A stretch of 64,000 nt of DNA from Heracleum sosnowskyi (GCA_030848705.1 CM061238.1:53669133-53733132), one strand, 5' to 3'; positions 23,243 through 34,220 are shown, numbered from the stretch's first letter. The notes: generated by a model not told the origin, from the letters alone. Program-made: numbers and translations.

Positions 23243-23739
23243 GATGCCAGGAACATGGCATGCCCCAAATTTGAAAGTTTATTATGTTTAATTGTTTCCT
23301 AATAGTACAAGTAGCAATAAGGTCGACGAAACCATTATGAGCTTTTCAGCTCTTAAATAGAAAGTAAAGCACTATGTAAGGGTTGAACCCTCTTTTTTCA
23401 AGATCTTTTTCACTATTTTATTACTTATCTGTGTTTGAGCATTTCCTTATCGTTTTGTTAAAGAGCAAGTTGTACCAATAGCATTTGATTAAAGTGCCAG
23501 CCCATTCAAGAGGCCAAGTACTAGGAATTGCCTTACAAAAGATAAGTTAAATAAATATAAGTGAGCAAACAAAACAGATATAACATAAATAGCATGCATG
23601 GATGGAAGGTCCCGAAGGATCAAAGAGTTATGTTACAAACGCCAAATAAAATCTTAAAGTCCATAAAAGGACCTTAAATAAAAACAAGATATAGAGAGCC
23701 ACGCAGGGCCCATAAAATCTACTCTAAGTCATCAGCGGG
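23243..23739 (+). other. Displaced pol tail and 3' untranslated fragment in element B
   Basis: Directly after the gag stop the sequence reads as the last codons of a Tat pol (EMPGTWHAPNLKVYYV, stop), followed by non-coding sequence. A second version (EVPKTWHASNLKVNYV) ends the true integrase at 25222-25224. So a piece from the pol end and 3' region has been placed between gag and RNase H. Confidence 0.75.
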
Positions 23740-24337
23740 TCCTTGTCAAGAACAAGGGCATCCCCACGAGGGGCATCTAAGTCCTCTATGAAGTCATCAG
23801 TGGTCTCGGACTCATACAAGCCTCGAACGGCTATTAAGGCCCAGGCATTAGCTGACTTCGTGGTTGAATTTACCATTAACAACCAAGAAGTCGGGGGGCA
23901 AGAGATAATACCCCATGAATACCCGAAGTTGGGTGTTCTATTTTGATGGACCATCAAAAACAAAATCAAGCGGAGCAGGTTTAGTGTTACAAAGTCCTGA
24001 TGGATTTTTCATAGAGTATACACTAAAACTTGACTTCCCAACGACAAACTATGAGGCTGAGTATGAAGCCTTGATAGCTGGCTTAGGGCTGGCTGGAGCA
24101 TTGAGAGTTAAAACCCTGAAAGTAGGTGGAGACTCGAGGCTAGTGGTTTCCCAAGTAAATGGGGAATTTGAGGCCACAGATAAAGCCATGGCCAAGTACT
24201 TAAAACTTGTTAAGGCCATCATGACTCAGTTTGATGAATGCTATGTAGAGCACGTTCCGAGGGAGGAAAACGTGAAGGCTGATGCCTTGTCTAAGTTTGC
24301 CTCTTCTGAAATTGAAAACTATACTTCCAAGTCTTGA
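23740..24337 (+). pseudogene. Element B second RNase H (aRNH)
   Basis: The start reads KPRTAIKAQALADFVVEF in one frame; near 23915-23946 it shifts to the frame holding FYFDGPSKTKSSGAG. The catalytic acids are visible: Asp in YFDG, Glu in NYEAEYEAL, Asp in GGDSRLVV, Asp in VKADALSKF. In the Tat lineage this plant-type RNase H lies between RNase H1 and integrase. RT and RNase H1, which should precede it, are absent. A TGA at 24335-24337 and a frame change separate it from integrase. Confidence 0.85.
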
Positions 24338-25224
24338 AGACCCCAAGCATCAACGAAAAGTTGGTAGCACCCATTGGTATTTCCAGTTGTTGGATTGATC
24401 CCATCAAAGCTCATCTGGAAACTGGGTGGCTGCCCAACGACACTTCAGAAGCACGAAAGCTATATGTCAAAGCACTAAGGTATGCCCTAATTGAGGGAAT
24501 CCTATACAAGAAGTCTTTCATCATTCCTTATCTGAAGTGTTTGAGACCCCAAGAGGCAGAATTGGCCCTAAAGGAAGTACGTGAAGGAATCTGTGGGCAA
24601 CACTTGGGGGGCAGAGCCCTTGCATATAAAGTCACCCGTCTAGGTTTCTATTGGCCAAGCATACTTGCTGATGCTAAAAGCTATGTGAGAAAATGTGAAC
24701 GGTGCCAGACACATGCACCAGTGGTTAGACAACCACCTGAGATGATGACATCCATTAACTCTCCTATCCCTTTTGCTATGTGGGGAATGGATATACCTGG
24801 GCCATTTCCAATGGCGAGTGCTCAAAGAAAGTTCTTGATAGTGGCAATTGATTACTTCACCAAGTGGATTGAGGCTAAGCCTTTAGCCAAGATAACCACC
24901 AAGCAAGTGATGCAATTCTTCTGGGAAAATGTGATATGCAGGTATGGAATTCCCCGAGTCCTTGTTACGGACAAAGGAACTCAATTCAACAATGATGAGT
25001 CCAAGAAATAGTGTGAAGAGAGATTCTTCCGTCAAGGAGACTTAGTCCTCCGAAAGATTGAGGCATCCGGAGTTGGACAAAAAGGCAAGTTGGCCCCAAA
25101 TTGGGAAGGACCATATCACGTTAAGAACGTGTTTGGACGAGGCTCGTAAAAGCTAGAAACCCTCGAAGGGCATGAGGTGCCAAAAACTTGGCATGCCTCA
25201 AACTTGAAAGTTAACTATGTTTAG
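24334..25224 (+). pseudogene. Element B integrase, catalytic part deleted
   Basis: The zinc-binding region is seen in GQHLGGRALAYKVTRLGFYWP and KCERCQTHA. The core has the first two catalytic aspartates (MWGMDIPGPFP; VTDKGTQFNN), but right after the second the sequence jumps, past a TAG at 25009-25011, to the C-terminal region (RFFRQGDLVLRKIEAS, KGKLAPNWEGPYHV). The third catalytic residue, the glutamate, is therefore missing. A further TAA near 25147 precedes the tail ending TAG at 25222-25224. This integrase cannot work. Confidence 0.88.
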
Positions 25225-25586
25225 TGCATCCTAAAAGGATCCGCTAGTAGGACAAGTAGAAATAAGATTCGATGAAATCATGAGCTTCCCGGAAAGCAAA
25301 TGAAGGATTGAGCCCGTTTTGATTGGTAGAAACATCCTCAAAAGCTTTGCCAAGACAAACTACAAATTATTGCAAAGGAAAACATACAAAATATGCATGT
25401 CAACTACACAAATAGAGTTGAATACAACGAACCCCGAAGGGTGAAGGGTTGAAACCCCTGAAAATTCGAGGAAGTAGAGCTCAGAACGAGCTTCGATTCG
25501 ATATACTGGAAGCTCAAATTAAAGAAACGAGTGAAACGTTACGTCTATCTTCGTTCATGAAGACCTCTCAATGTGAAAATTAAGAT
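25225..25586 (+). other. Start of element B 3' untranslated region
   Basis: No coding frame and no repeat recognised. The first 60 bp resemble 23296-23350, the displaced copy. Confidence 0.5.
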
Positions 25587-25808
25587 GTTGAAACCTCAAA
25601 TGAGGTCTAAGGTGTTGGAACTCAAGCTAGTTCTTGTACCTATAAGCCACGTTTGGCGTTGTTGAAACCTCAAATGAGGTCTAAGGTGTTGGAACTCAAG
25701 CTAGTTCTTGTACCTATAAGCCACGTTTGGCGTTGTTGAAACCTCAAATGAGGTCTAAGGTGTTAGAACTCAATTTAGTTCTTGTATCTATAAGCCACGT
25801 ATGGCGTT
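25587..25808 (+). repeat. Three tandem 74-bp repeats in element B
   Basis: Units begin GTTGAAACCTCAAATGAGG at 25587, 25661 and 25735. The first two are nearly identical; the third has a few changes. They lie in the 3' untranslated region. Confidence 0.92.
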
Positions 25809-25862
25809 GTTGGAGCCAACCAAGGTCGAAGAAACCCTTCACTGAAGTCGAAAGGCTGAGGT

Positions 25863-25863
<1 letters not shown>

Positions 25864-25899
<36 letters not shown>
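25864..25899 (+). repeat. Run of 36 adenines
   Basis: An uninterrupted A run inside the repeat-rich 3' region of B. Its length should be treated with care because sequencing and assembly are unreliable in such runs. Confidence 0.85.
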
Positions 25900-25900
<1 letters not shown>

Positions 25901-25966
25901 ACACGGAAAAATAAGGTCGAATTGTTCGACCTGGGACCAAATTGAGGTCTAAAATACCTCAAAAAT

Positions 25967-26830
25967 GAGGTCTAAAATACCTCAAAAATGAGGTCGAAGG
26001 AGACTGGGTTTGAGATCGAACGACCAAGGTCGAAAAAGCACAAATTAAAACAAAGCCCTAACCCGCGGAAAATTATGCAAAATCATGTATCAGAATACAA
26101 GCAAAATCATGTATCAGTATACACACGACCCAAATTCCAGGTCGAATTTACACTGCATCCTGGTCGAACAAACCTGTTCGAAAACGAACTAAAAAATGAG
26201 TTCGACATGTTCGATCTGAAGACAGTTTGAGGTCGAAAAACTGAATAAAGTTTCTGGTCGAAATTACACGAGGTTGAGGTCGAAACTTTGAGCTCGAAAA
26301 TACACTGTAATTCCTGATCGACATGTTCGACCTTGTCCCCCTTCCTGGTCGAAAATAGCCTGGAGAATCCTGGTCGAAAATGACCTAGGATTCCTGGTCG
26401 AAAAATCCAGGTCGAAAAAGACCTAGGATTCCTGGTCGAAAAATCCAGGTCGAAATAGCCTGGATTCCTGATCGAAAATTCCTGGTCGAATTTATACTAA
26501 AATTCCTGGTCGAACCATTCGACCTCACCCCAGTCCTGGTCGAAAAATCCTGGTCGAAAATGACCTAGGATTCTTGGTCGAAAAATCCTGCTCGAAAATG
26601 CAAAGAGATGAGGTCGAAAATTTGAGGTCGAAAAAGACCTAAATTTCCTGGTCGAACTAATCGACCTCATTCCAGTTCAGGTCGAAATTGACTTGACTTC
26701 CTTGTCGAAATTGACTTGGCTTCCTGGTCGAAATTGACTTGACTTCCTGGTCGAAATTGACTTGGCTTCCTGGTCGAAATTGACTTGACTTCCTGGTCGA
26801 AATTGGCTTAATTTCTGATCGAAAATACTC
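25967..26830 (+). repeat. GGTCGAAA repeat field in element B
   Basis: Dozens of copies of a short core (C)CTGGTCGAAA or GAGGTCGAAA at irregular spacing. It turns into a more regular array of about 23-bp units (TCGAAATTGACTTGACTTCC and a GGCTTCC variant, alternating) near 26680-26815. No coding value. Confidence 0.85.
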
Positions 26831-26833
26831 TGA

Positions 26834-27139
26834 AAATTCCTAAACTATTAGGAATAATTATTAAAAATACCTGTGGGTACATGCAAATTCCTAAAATATT
26901 AGGAATAATTATTAAAAATACCTGTGGGTACATGCAAATTCCTAAAATATTAGGAATAATTATTAAAAATACCTGTGGGTACATGCAAATTCCTAAGATA
27001 TTAGGAATAATTATTAAAAATACCTGTGGGTACATGCAAATTCCTAAAATATTAGGAATAATTATTAAAAATACCTGTGGGTACATGCAAATTCCTAAAA
27101 TATTAGGAATAATTATTAAAAATACCTGAGGGTACATGG
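26834..27139 (+). repeat. Six tandem 51-bp repeats in element B
   Basis: Units start AAATTCCTAAAATATTAGG at 26834, 26885, 26936, 26987, 27038 and 27089, with a decayed seventh after 27140. The period is 51 bp, a multiple of three, so spurious open frames run through on both strands. Each unit contains the inverted repeat ATTCCTAA/TTAGGAAT. Copies are almost identical. Confidence 0.95.
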
Positions 27140-27356
27140 AAATTTCTTAAATATTAGGAATATTTCATATAAATGTCAAATTAGCCTCGAATAAGGCAAC
27201 AATCGTCGTAAATGTGTAGGTCGCTCCACACTTTGCAATAAGGCGATACTTGTGAAACACTGGTGTAAATAAAGTCCTAGGTAAAGGATAAAGAGACCCC
27301 GAATCTCGAAAAAGGTCAATATAATTTCTACGAAAACTTGAAAAGTTTTCCTAGAA

Positions 27357-27369
27357 ATTGGGGGGCAAA
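27357..27369 (+). other. Element B polypurine tract
   Basis: ATTGGGGGGCAAA immediately before the 3' LTR start TGATATGG. Confidence 0.85.
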
Positions 27370-27877
27370 TGATATGGGCTAAAAATAACCCTAGATATGT
27401 AATTAATGATATATTAATTAGACCTAGTTCGGTCCAAGAATTAGGCCCGATAAAAAGGCCCGAAACCCTAATCATTTATTAATTTCGTAATTAATAAATA
27501 AGGGAAATTACCAGCTCATTAAATAAGTCCAAAGCATATTAAATTCTTCAAGAATCAGCAATCAAGATACACAAATCAACTAGGAGTCAGCCTCCTACGA
27601 AATAGGATTCACAATCCTGATCTAAGAAGGCTACTTGGCCCCCAAGTCACCTTCTTCTACTCTAAATGCAAGGCTCCTGACGCCTATATAAGGACCCTCG
27701 TCCTTCATTCTAGAACTACGTTTTTTGGCTTGATTCTCTACATAACAGAGATACGTAGGCATCTTGTGAGGACCTGTTTAGTCACGAACCACGAGAGCAG
27801 CCATAAAGACACGATTGTCCACCATCATTCATTGAATACAGCCGTCAACATCTAAATCTACTTTTCATTCCATAACA
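27370..27877 (+). repeat. Element B 3' LTR (508 bp)
   Basis: Same sequence and length as 20872-21379 as far as I can read. Followed by the second AGTAC target duplication copy. Confidence 0.95.
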
Positions 27878-27882
27878 AGTAC

Positions 27883-28211
27883 ATTCACTCTGACAGCAAC
27901 ATTGGCGGAAGCCCTCTGACAGCAACTTTACCTTAGCCTGACAGCAAGCTTGGAAATCCTGACAGCACCTTCAGCGGGGATTTCTTACTGTCACCAAAAG
28001 CACATTCCTGTGACAGCAAGCTTAGCCATCAGGATACTGTCATGAAGGGATAACATTTGTATTGGTAAACAACCCAGTCAAACTCATGACAGTTTGGATG
28101 TTCAAGAAACAGGCGTGTTGCAGTATCCCAACACTATAACAGATCTGCAAGACTACGACTGAAGCTTGAGAGATCACATGACAAAGCTCACCAATTCCAG
28201 AGTATGACAAA
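27883..28211. other. Unassigned sequence H, part 2, with CTGACAGCA repeats
   Basis: Continues H after element B. CTGACAGCA (or TGTGACAGCA) occurs at about 27890, 27916, 27938, 27959 and 28010, spaced 21-51 bp, and related ACTGTCA/GACAGCA words occur around them and before B (20680-20850). It ends ACAAA (28207-28211), the target duplication of element C. Confidence 0.6.
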
Positions 28212-28796
28212 TATAACGACTCAGAAAAACGCTTGTACAATATTAATATTTAATAATATTTGAGATCTATGATATGTGAATATTGTGTGAAAGGTGGATA
28301 TTTGAAAATGTGATGATTAGATGTTTACTTGTTGAATGGTATGGATTAAAATATATGTGTATGCTTTTAATTGCATTTTATATGAATTTCTTATTAAAAA
28401 TTAGTTCTTTTTGACCTTCCGGGAATTTTATAAAATCATCAGAGATTCATTTTATTATGAAATCTTTTTCACAACATTTATTTTATATTCTATTATTTTC
28501 TAAAATTAGAGGAGGAATTTATTTTTGGGGTTAAGGATTTAAAACTGATTTTATGAGTTAAATGTCATTTATGTGATCAAAACTTTGAAAATTCATATCT
28601 AATTCAATTTTGATCATAAAAATATTTTAAAAATATGGGTGAGCTTGTAAATTCGTATCCTCTGTTTTAAAAATAAAATTTTGATTTTTAGATATTATCT
28701 TCATTATATTTCGAATTTTAGAAAGGCATTATATTGGTTTTCTTTTATTAAAAATCAGATTTTTAATTGTGAAGTTACTGTTTTGCCCTTGGGGGT

Positions 28797-28803
28797 TATA
28801 AAA
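28797..28803 (+). promoter_or_regulatory. Probable TATA box of element C
   Basis: TATAAAA after GGGGGT, followed by a pyrimidine-rich start region (TTCTCCCCC). Second copy at 38156-38162. It is 1.9 kb before the predicted splice donor. Confidence 0.6.
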
Positions 28804-30714
28804 CCCTCAAGCCCAGCATTCTCCCCCTTTTCTTAATTTGGTCGACACCTCTGTTCTCTCCCTTTTGCTGTTCTCTCTCGGCTATTCTCATTATTTGTAA
28901 AAATCTTCATCTCTCTCTTCTTTTCTCTTCACACAATTGATTGTTATATATATATATACATACATATACGATCGTGGTTGTGTGTGTGTGTATGGCCGTG
29001 TGTATATGTGTGTGTATCAGTTTTGCATGCAAGGGGTTTTGGTGATTTGATCTTAATTCATTACCGAAATATTGTTTTGTGATGATTCCGTGATTATTTG
29101 CTTGTTTTAAATTGCTAATTGGTGAGGTTTGTGAAGGAAACCTGAATTCTGGGCACCTCCAAACCATGCCGCCGTCGCCAATGAGCTCCGGCGAGCCGAC
29201 GGGGACGATGATAATGTTCTTGAGACCAATTTGTATATTAATAGCTATATTTAGATGTAATTTGGATTGCATGTTGAGAAATCGAAAAGCATGTATGTAT
29301 TTTTGATTTTCCCCTTTTGTAAAATTGGTTTGAAACTTTTTGGTGTTGATGATTGATTATATCTCAAGTTTATAGTGATTGCATGTTAATTATTGTGTTA
29401 AGTTTAGAGAATTTTGGATTTTATATGTTGATATTTGATTTTAAGTTGGAGGTTTTGATTTGGGGATTTTGTTGAATTCAAAGTATATGGATTGTTGATT
29501 AGTTAATTGTGGTATTTGGTAATTGCATGTATAGATTTTTAGTAATTTCTTGAGGACATGAGTTTAATTTGTAAAACCTTTTCAGCTAAGGAGGAGTTTT
29601 AGTTTTGATATTGGATGATTGGTTGTAGTAGGGATTTTGTTTGTGTTTGATTTTGAATAGATGAACATCATGTTGGATTTCCAGAAACTACCTGTTCTGT
29701 TTTGGTTATTTACGAATGGTTTCTGCCTGTTTTAGACAGAAAGTCTAGGATGAAACTGTTCTCATTGGAGTCTAGTTTGTGCACGCGCAAACCTTGTATC
29801 GATAGAGTTAACGAATAAAACGTTATGCTTGTTTTACTAAAAGTTGCGCAGCAGGGATTTTTCTGTGCTTAAGTACGTACTTTAATCTGTTCGTTTTTAG
29901 TCTAAATAAAATGTTTTGAAGTTGGAATGTTTATTCTGATTTGTATTAGTATTCAGGAAGTATCCTGTCAAATATGGTATTTATTGGATTAGTTTTGGAT
30001 TTATGAAAAATGTTTTAGTAAAGTTGTGCAGCAGGAATTTTCTGCGCTTCAGTGCCTACTTTAAACAGTTCGTTTTTAATCTAAATGAATTGTTCTGAAG
30101 TTGACACTTTTATGCTAAGTTGGATTAGTATTCAGTAAATAACCTGTCAAATGTGGTATTTGTTTGATTATTTTTGGATTTATGATAAATGTTTTGGTAA
30201 GGCATGCGCAGCAGATTTTTCAGCTTTTTGAGATGAAAACATTGCTTGTAAAGGTGTTAAGGATATGGTTAGCATTGGTCAAGTTGATTTAAAGGGATAA
30301 CCAAGTGTGGTATGATTTGAAAGTTAGATTATATACATATATATATTAAAGGAGTATATTATGTGAACTTGAATGGCAATGTGCGCTTATGTGAGTTTTG
30401 TGCTTATCATATGGATAAGAGATTATAAGTGATATAAATATTATGTGTTTACGCGTTTAGGGAACGTGTGGTAGTTTAGAATAAGGATTAGAATTTTGAG
30501 AGGATCATTCTGAAATAGTATATACTCTTTTGTAGAGTTGCGAGACGTGGAACATAGAGATAAAGGCAAGGCGAAGGCAGAAATTCAGTGAGTACGGTTT
30601 GTTATAAAAGCTACTTAAGAATCCAAAGAAGTAGAGCCTAGAAATAAAGGCAAGACAAAGGTGGAGAACTAGTGAATCTGATTACTCTTTTTAGCTACTT
30701 ATTAGCTACTTAAG

Positions 30715-31782
30715 GCAAGTAATTCTGACTTGCTTTCGCTTCTAAATTCCATTCTTTCATTTTGACATATATGAATTGCTATCTTGTTTATATACCCTTT
30801 TAATCCTGAAAACATATCATGTTCATTTAGAAATCCTTATTTCTGTTCATAGACCTTGTTGGTTCATACACCATACTATGTTTAGTTCTTTCTTTGAACC
30901 TTTACACCCAAAGGTGAATATACCAGAACTCACATTTTAGTACATATCCAAAACATACCTATGACATTTACTTCTTGATTTCCCATTGATAGAAATCCAG
31001 ATTGATCAGATTGAACTTATCCAATTCCCAAAAGACTCTTTTATATACAAACATTATAGACACAACACAATGTATTGTGAACCATATCTTGCTTAAACTT
31101 TTCTTCAGACCTTATCATTATCCTTTGATTATACTTACATTTTAACCTGAGATGCTATTGCATCAGATTTGAACTTGTACCTATGAATCACATACTTACT
31201 TGAAATTGAGAATACATGAACCTTCTCTTGGGTACTATACAAACACACATCCAATGATTTACAAAGGATTTCTTTCATAAGAAATATTTTAAAAGAAAGG
31301 AAGTTTCAAAGTTTGGATTCGTTTAAATTCCGATTTATGGTTTCCACGGATTCCTAAGATTGGAGGCGTAAGAGGCCGAGTGACGCCGGCCCAGCATTAT
31401 TTTTTTATTATAATAAATGGACTAGGGATGGACTACTTTAAAGGCCAATGTGTGCCTATTGGGACCCAATACAAGGACCAGAGGGACTGTGTGTCCGGTA
31501 TGGGGACTTTACGTGGCTGATCACCCGTATTGTCCAGTGCGTTGTGAAAAATCTCCAAATTACTTATTGCTTTTCTTTAAATCATATATTTTTATAAGGA
31601 AATTGGTTTACCCTTTGAAATTGTATATTCATTTCATTGTTCTGATAATCCCTTGATATGGATTCTGCTATACCCATGACATACATATTGATATTGGAAA
31701 CTGTTTCACAATGGTTAACTATTTGGATATATTATTACTTGCTGAGCATTTGGCTCATTCTTTCCCCTGTTCTAACCCATAG
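30715..31782 (+). other. Putative GC-AG intron in element C 5' LTR
   Basis: Donor AG|GCAAGT with GC at 30715-30716. Hairpin TGAGC-ATTTG-GCTCA at 31743-31757, branch-point-like TTCTAAC, acceptor CCCATAG ending 31782, then 12 nt to ATG. The 3' LTR has the same signals (donor 40094, acceptor 41160). Confidence 0.5.
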
Positions 31783-31794
31783 TTAAAAGAGAAG

Positions 31795-31881
31795 ATGGTA
31801 CGCTCTTTTCAGTCAGCTAGGAAGTCTTCCTATAGGGTTATTTTTGGGATGCCAGCTCGGGCAGGTGATGAAGACTTGTAG
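31795..31881 (+). CDS. LTR mini-ORF of element C, 5' LTR copy (28 aa, hypothetical)
   Basis: ATG at 31795, stop TAG at 31879-31881. The peptide starts MVRSFQSARKSSYR and ends RAGDEDL. It aligns with the element A mini-ORF from the first residue with mostly conservative changes. The only difference from the 3' LTR copy that I see in this frame is TCC to TCA, which is synonymous (Ser). No known domain; role unknown. Confidence 0.4.
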   Translation: MVRSFQSARKSSYRVIFGMPARAGDEDL

Positions 31882-32123
31882 AAGGTGTTTTGTAATAGGG
31901 AACGTAGTGATTTTGAGGCACGGTTGTAATAACTTTTGAGACTTTTATTATGTAATAAAATGAATTAGATAGTTGATGCTTGTTTCATACCATTACCTGT
32001 TAAAGATCCAGGTTAAAGTTGGGGTCGCGTCTGCATGTTTATATTATTATTCACAGGTTTATAAGTATAGAGGTTGTAGTGACTCCCCCAATCATGACCC
32101 CAGATTGGGAGGGCGTCACAGGT

Positions 32124-32136
32124 TGGTATCAGAGCG
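32124..32136 (+). other. Primer binding site of element C
   Basis: TGGTATCAGAGCG, complementary to the 3' end of initiator methionine tRNA, a few bases after the LTR end. Confidence 0.85.
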
Positions 32137-33290
32137 GTCAGTTTTTGGTCAATGAAACAAGCCAGGATTAGGTGTAACAATAATGAGAGAATTTAAGGTG
32201 AGACGTAGGACTTAAGCTTCATAGGTAAGATAGGATTTGTAGATGTAGGTTACCTTTAGGATGAGTATTAGTAGAATTAAGATAACCCTTTACCGTTTTA
32301 GTATCTTCTTGGTTTATTATTGTGTTGTTGCAGATAATGGCTATTTCGAGAGATTAACCTTCATTTGAGATTCCTTTTCCCAAGTCAGAGTCGTCAATAT
32401 CAGTATCAGTGCATGCACCCGGCCAAGTGGAGATTTCCATTACCCTTTGGGTAAATTTCTTTTCTGATGGTATAGCTGCAAGTCAAGGCAAATTTATTTA
32501 TTTTTCGTATAAAATGAAAGGGATTAGAGATGGATGGAATATTGAATGGATTATGGATTATGTGTGGATGATTGAGTTAGTATTTGAGATATTTTTTAAA
32601 CAGGGCATAGTCCATTTTACGAATAGGTCATGCTGAATTTTCTACAGAAATATTAGCTTAAGTTACGCACTTTCATGTTATATAGTATTCTGACATATCG
32701 AGAGAGTATACGCTGGAACCATCTGAAGATCGGGTTACGGACGAGGAAACTAATTCGAAGCTGGAGGAATCAATCGGAGAGTCAGACTACCAGTTTGGGA
32801 GACATCACATGTAGATCCTTATGTACTTTACAGAATTTCATCTGCAACTTCGGCTGCACCGCGGAAGCAATAGGAAACACCACGCCAGGTGTCGTATCAA
32901 GTGTGGTTAGAGTTGAGCGAGAGTAGAATCCCCAAGATAACGTCTAGAAACACTTAGATAGATTCTTTACGATATAATAACGATTTTCCCCCGCGATAGG
33001 GACATTTTCCCAGAGAAGTGGCCTAAGTGTAGATTCTTTCTTTATTCAAGATTACGTACAGTTGATTTACTATCGGGACATACCTATAACCTCAAACTAG
33101 AAATTAACTCCCCTAAGGACCATCTATATGAGACAAGGCATGATTATCTCCATACGTTCGATGTAAGGATAAGTCGGTTCATAACTAGCCATTGATTTTA
33201 TTCAATTTACCTTTTTAAAATATTCAATTTTTCATTTCTATTATTTTATTCTTTACGAAATACCTCTATTGTTCAGAGGCTAATTGATCC

Positions 33291-33338
<48 letters not shown>

Positions 33339-34220
33339 TATATATAACATAAACTTTTGAAACTCTTAAACTTTTCATATGTTCCTCTTAAATTTTTGAT
33401 ACTCCTTGTTGTAACTGAGATGACCTATATAGGGGATTCAGGGACTTTCTATCTGGGTGATAGAAGTCTGGTGGGACGCCACCAGTGGTGTTTGTCATGG
33501 AAGTACTAAAGGTTGGCCACCTTCTGTACCTTGTAGTTTAAATTGACAAATGCAACCTGATAAAGTTCGATGATCATTTTGATCTCTTAGTTTGATTCTT
33601 TTTACCAGAAATTCTTACTAAACATACTTGTCATATATCCATATATATTGACACCTTCATATCTATTGATTCATTCTGTCGGAAACTCTTAGAGGTATCA
33701 GCGATTTGAAATTTCAAAGGCGAATGACGGTATTATGAGTGTCAAGCTGTACTTATATTGACGGGAAACTGTTTTGATCAAAAATGGGAAATTGTTTTAA
33801 AAGGAGGGATTGGATGTCGAGTAAATTACTCATTAGACTTACAACACGATGTTAAGGTTTATTATTACCGAGAGTTTGGTATGGATAAGGAGAAGGTAAC
33901 AAGGATATACGAATACTAATCATGTTGAAGTAAGAAATAAAGTGATTGATCACAAATAGAAGAAGCTAGAAAAGAAAAAAAAAAGGGAAGCCAGAGACAC
34001 CGGAAGGAAACCAACAAATAGGGAACTTTTAGAACCATTTCAATATAAGGCCTGAGTTTCAGTCAAATAGGAATGTTGGATTTTGAAGACCAGAAACTGG
34101 AAATGATAAGCAAGGGAACCGTCCATAAAATATGGATTAACCAAGACCTCCGAAACCTCCGATACCAGAATATAGAACTTGTAGAAAGAATCAACTGGGA
34201 GTTTGTAATAAGATCAATAT
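32137..34220 (+). other. Decayed leader and gag region of element C
   Basis: No intact gag. An ATG at 32338 after the leader could be an old start but the frame closes quickly. An (AT)n microsatellite lies at about 33297-33347. This stretch should hold gag by position, but I cannot recognise the gag domain. Confidence 0.5.

Larger units (their letters stand above)
20872..27877 (+). mobile_element. Element B: complete Tat-lineage Ty3 element, internally deleted mosaic (7006 bp)
   Basis: Two 508-bp LTRs that look identical by eye, flanked by perfect AGTAC duplications (20867-20871 and 27878-27882). Between them: primer site, full gag, a displaced copy of the pol tail, a second-type RNase H, a truncated integrase, another pol tail, a long repeat-rich 3' region and a polypurine tract. 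The second RNase H next to integrase and the satellite-like 3' region are typical of the Tat lineage. Protease, RT and RNase H1 are missing, so it cannot move on its own, yet identical LTRs mean it inserted very recently. Confidence 0.92.
28212..32120 (+). repeat. Element C 5' LTR (3909 bp)
   Basis: Starts TATAACGACTC (TA, not TG) and ends GGGCGTCACA. Contains a TATA box, a GC-rich patch around 29160-29210 (with GAATTCTGGGCAC at 29144, also present in the F LTR), a predicted intron and a mini-ORF. Open frames in it (for example 28907-29272 minus, 31450-31656) recur in the 3' LTR because the LTR is duplicated; I do not think they are genes. Confidence 0.93.

Noticed and set aside
25727..25945. 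Frame encoding a long lysine run
   Set aside because: It is the A36 tract and flanking repeats of element B, not a gene.
26808..27137. Open frames of 82 and 109 codons over the 51-bp repeats
   Set aside because: They exist only because the repeat period is a multiple of three; the peptides are the same 17 residues repeated and lie in an untranslated region.
28907..29272. 121-codon minus-strand frame (and the similar 133-codon frame at 38250-38651)
   Set aside because: The two are copies of the same LTR sequence, antisense to the element, with TA/TG microsatellite-coded Ile/His/Thr runs. No known domain.
31450..31656. 68-codon frame in element C LTRs (also 40828-41034)
   Set aside because: Same LTR duplication; lies inside the predicted intron and lacks similarity to anything recognised.
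33297..33347. (AT)n tract as an origin or regulatory element
   Set aside because: A simple microsatellite in the decayed interior of element C; similar tracts differ in length between its two LTRs.
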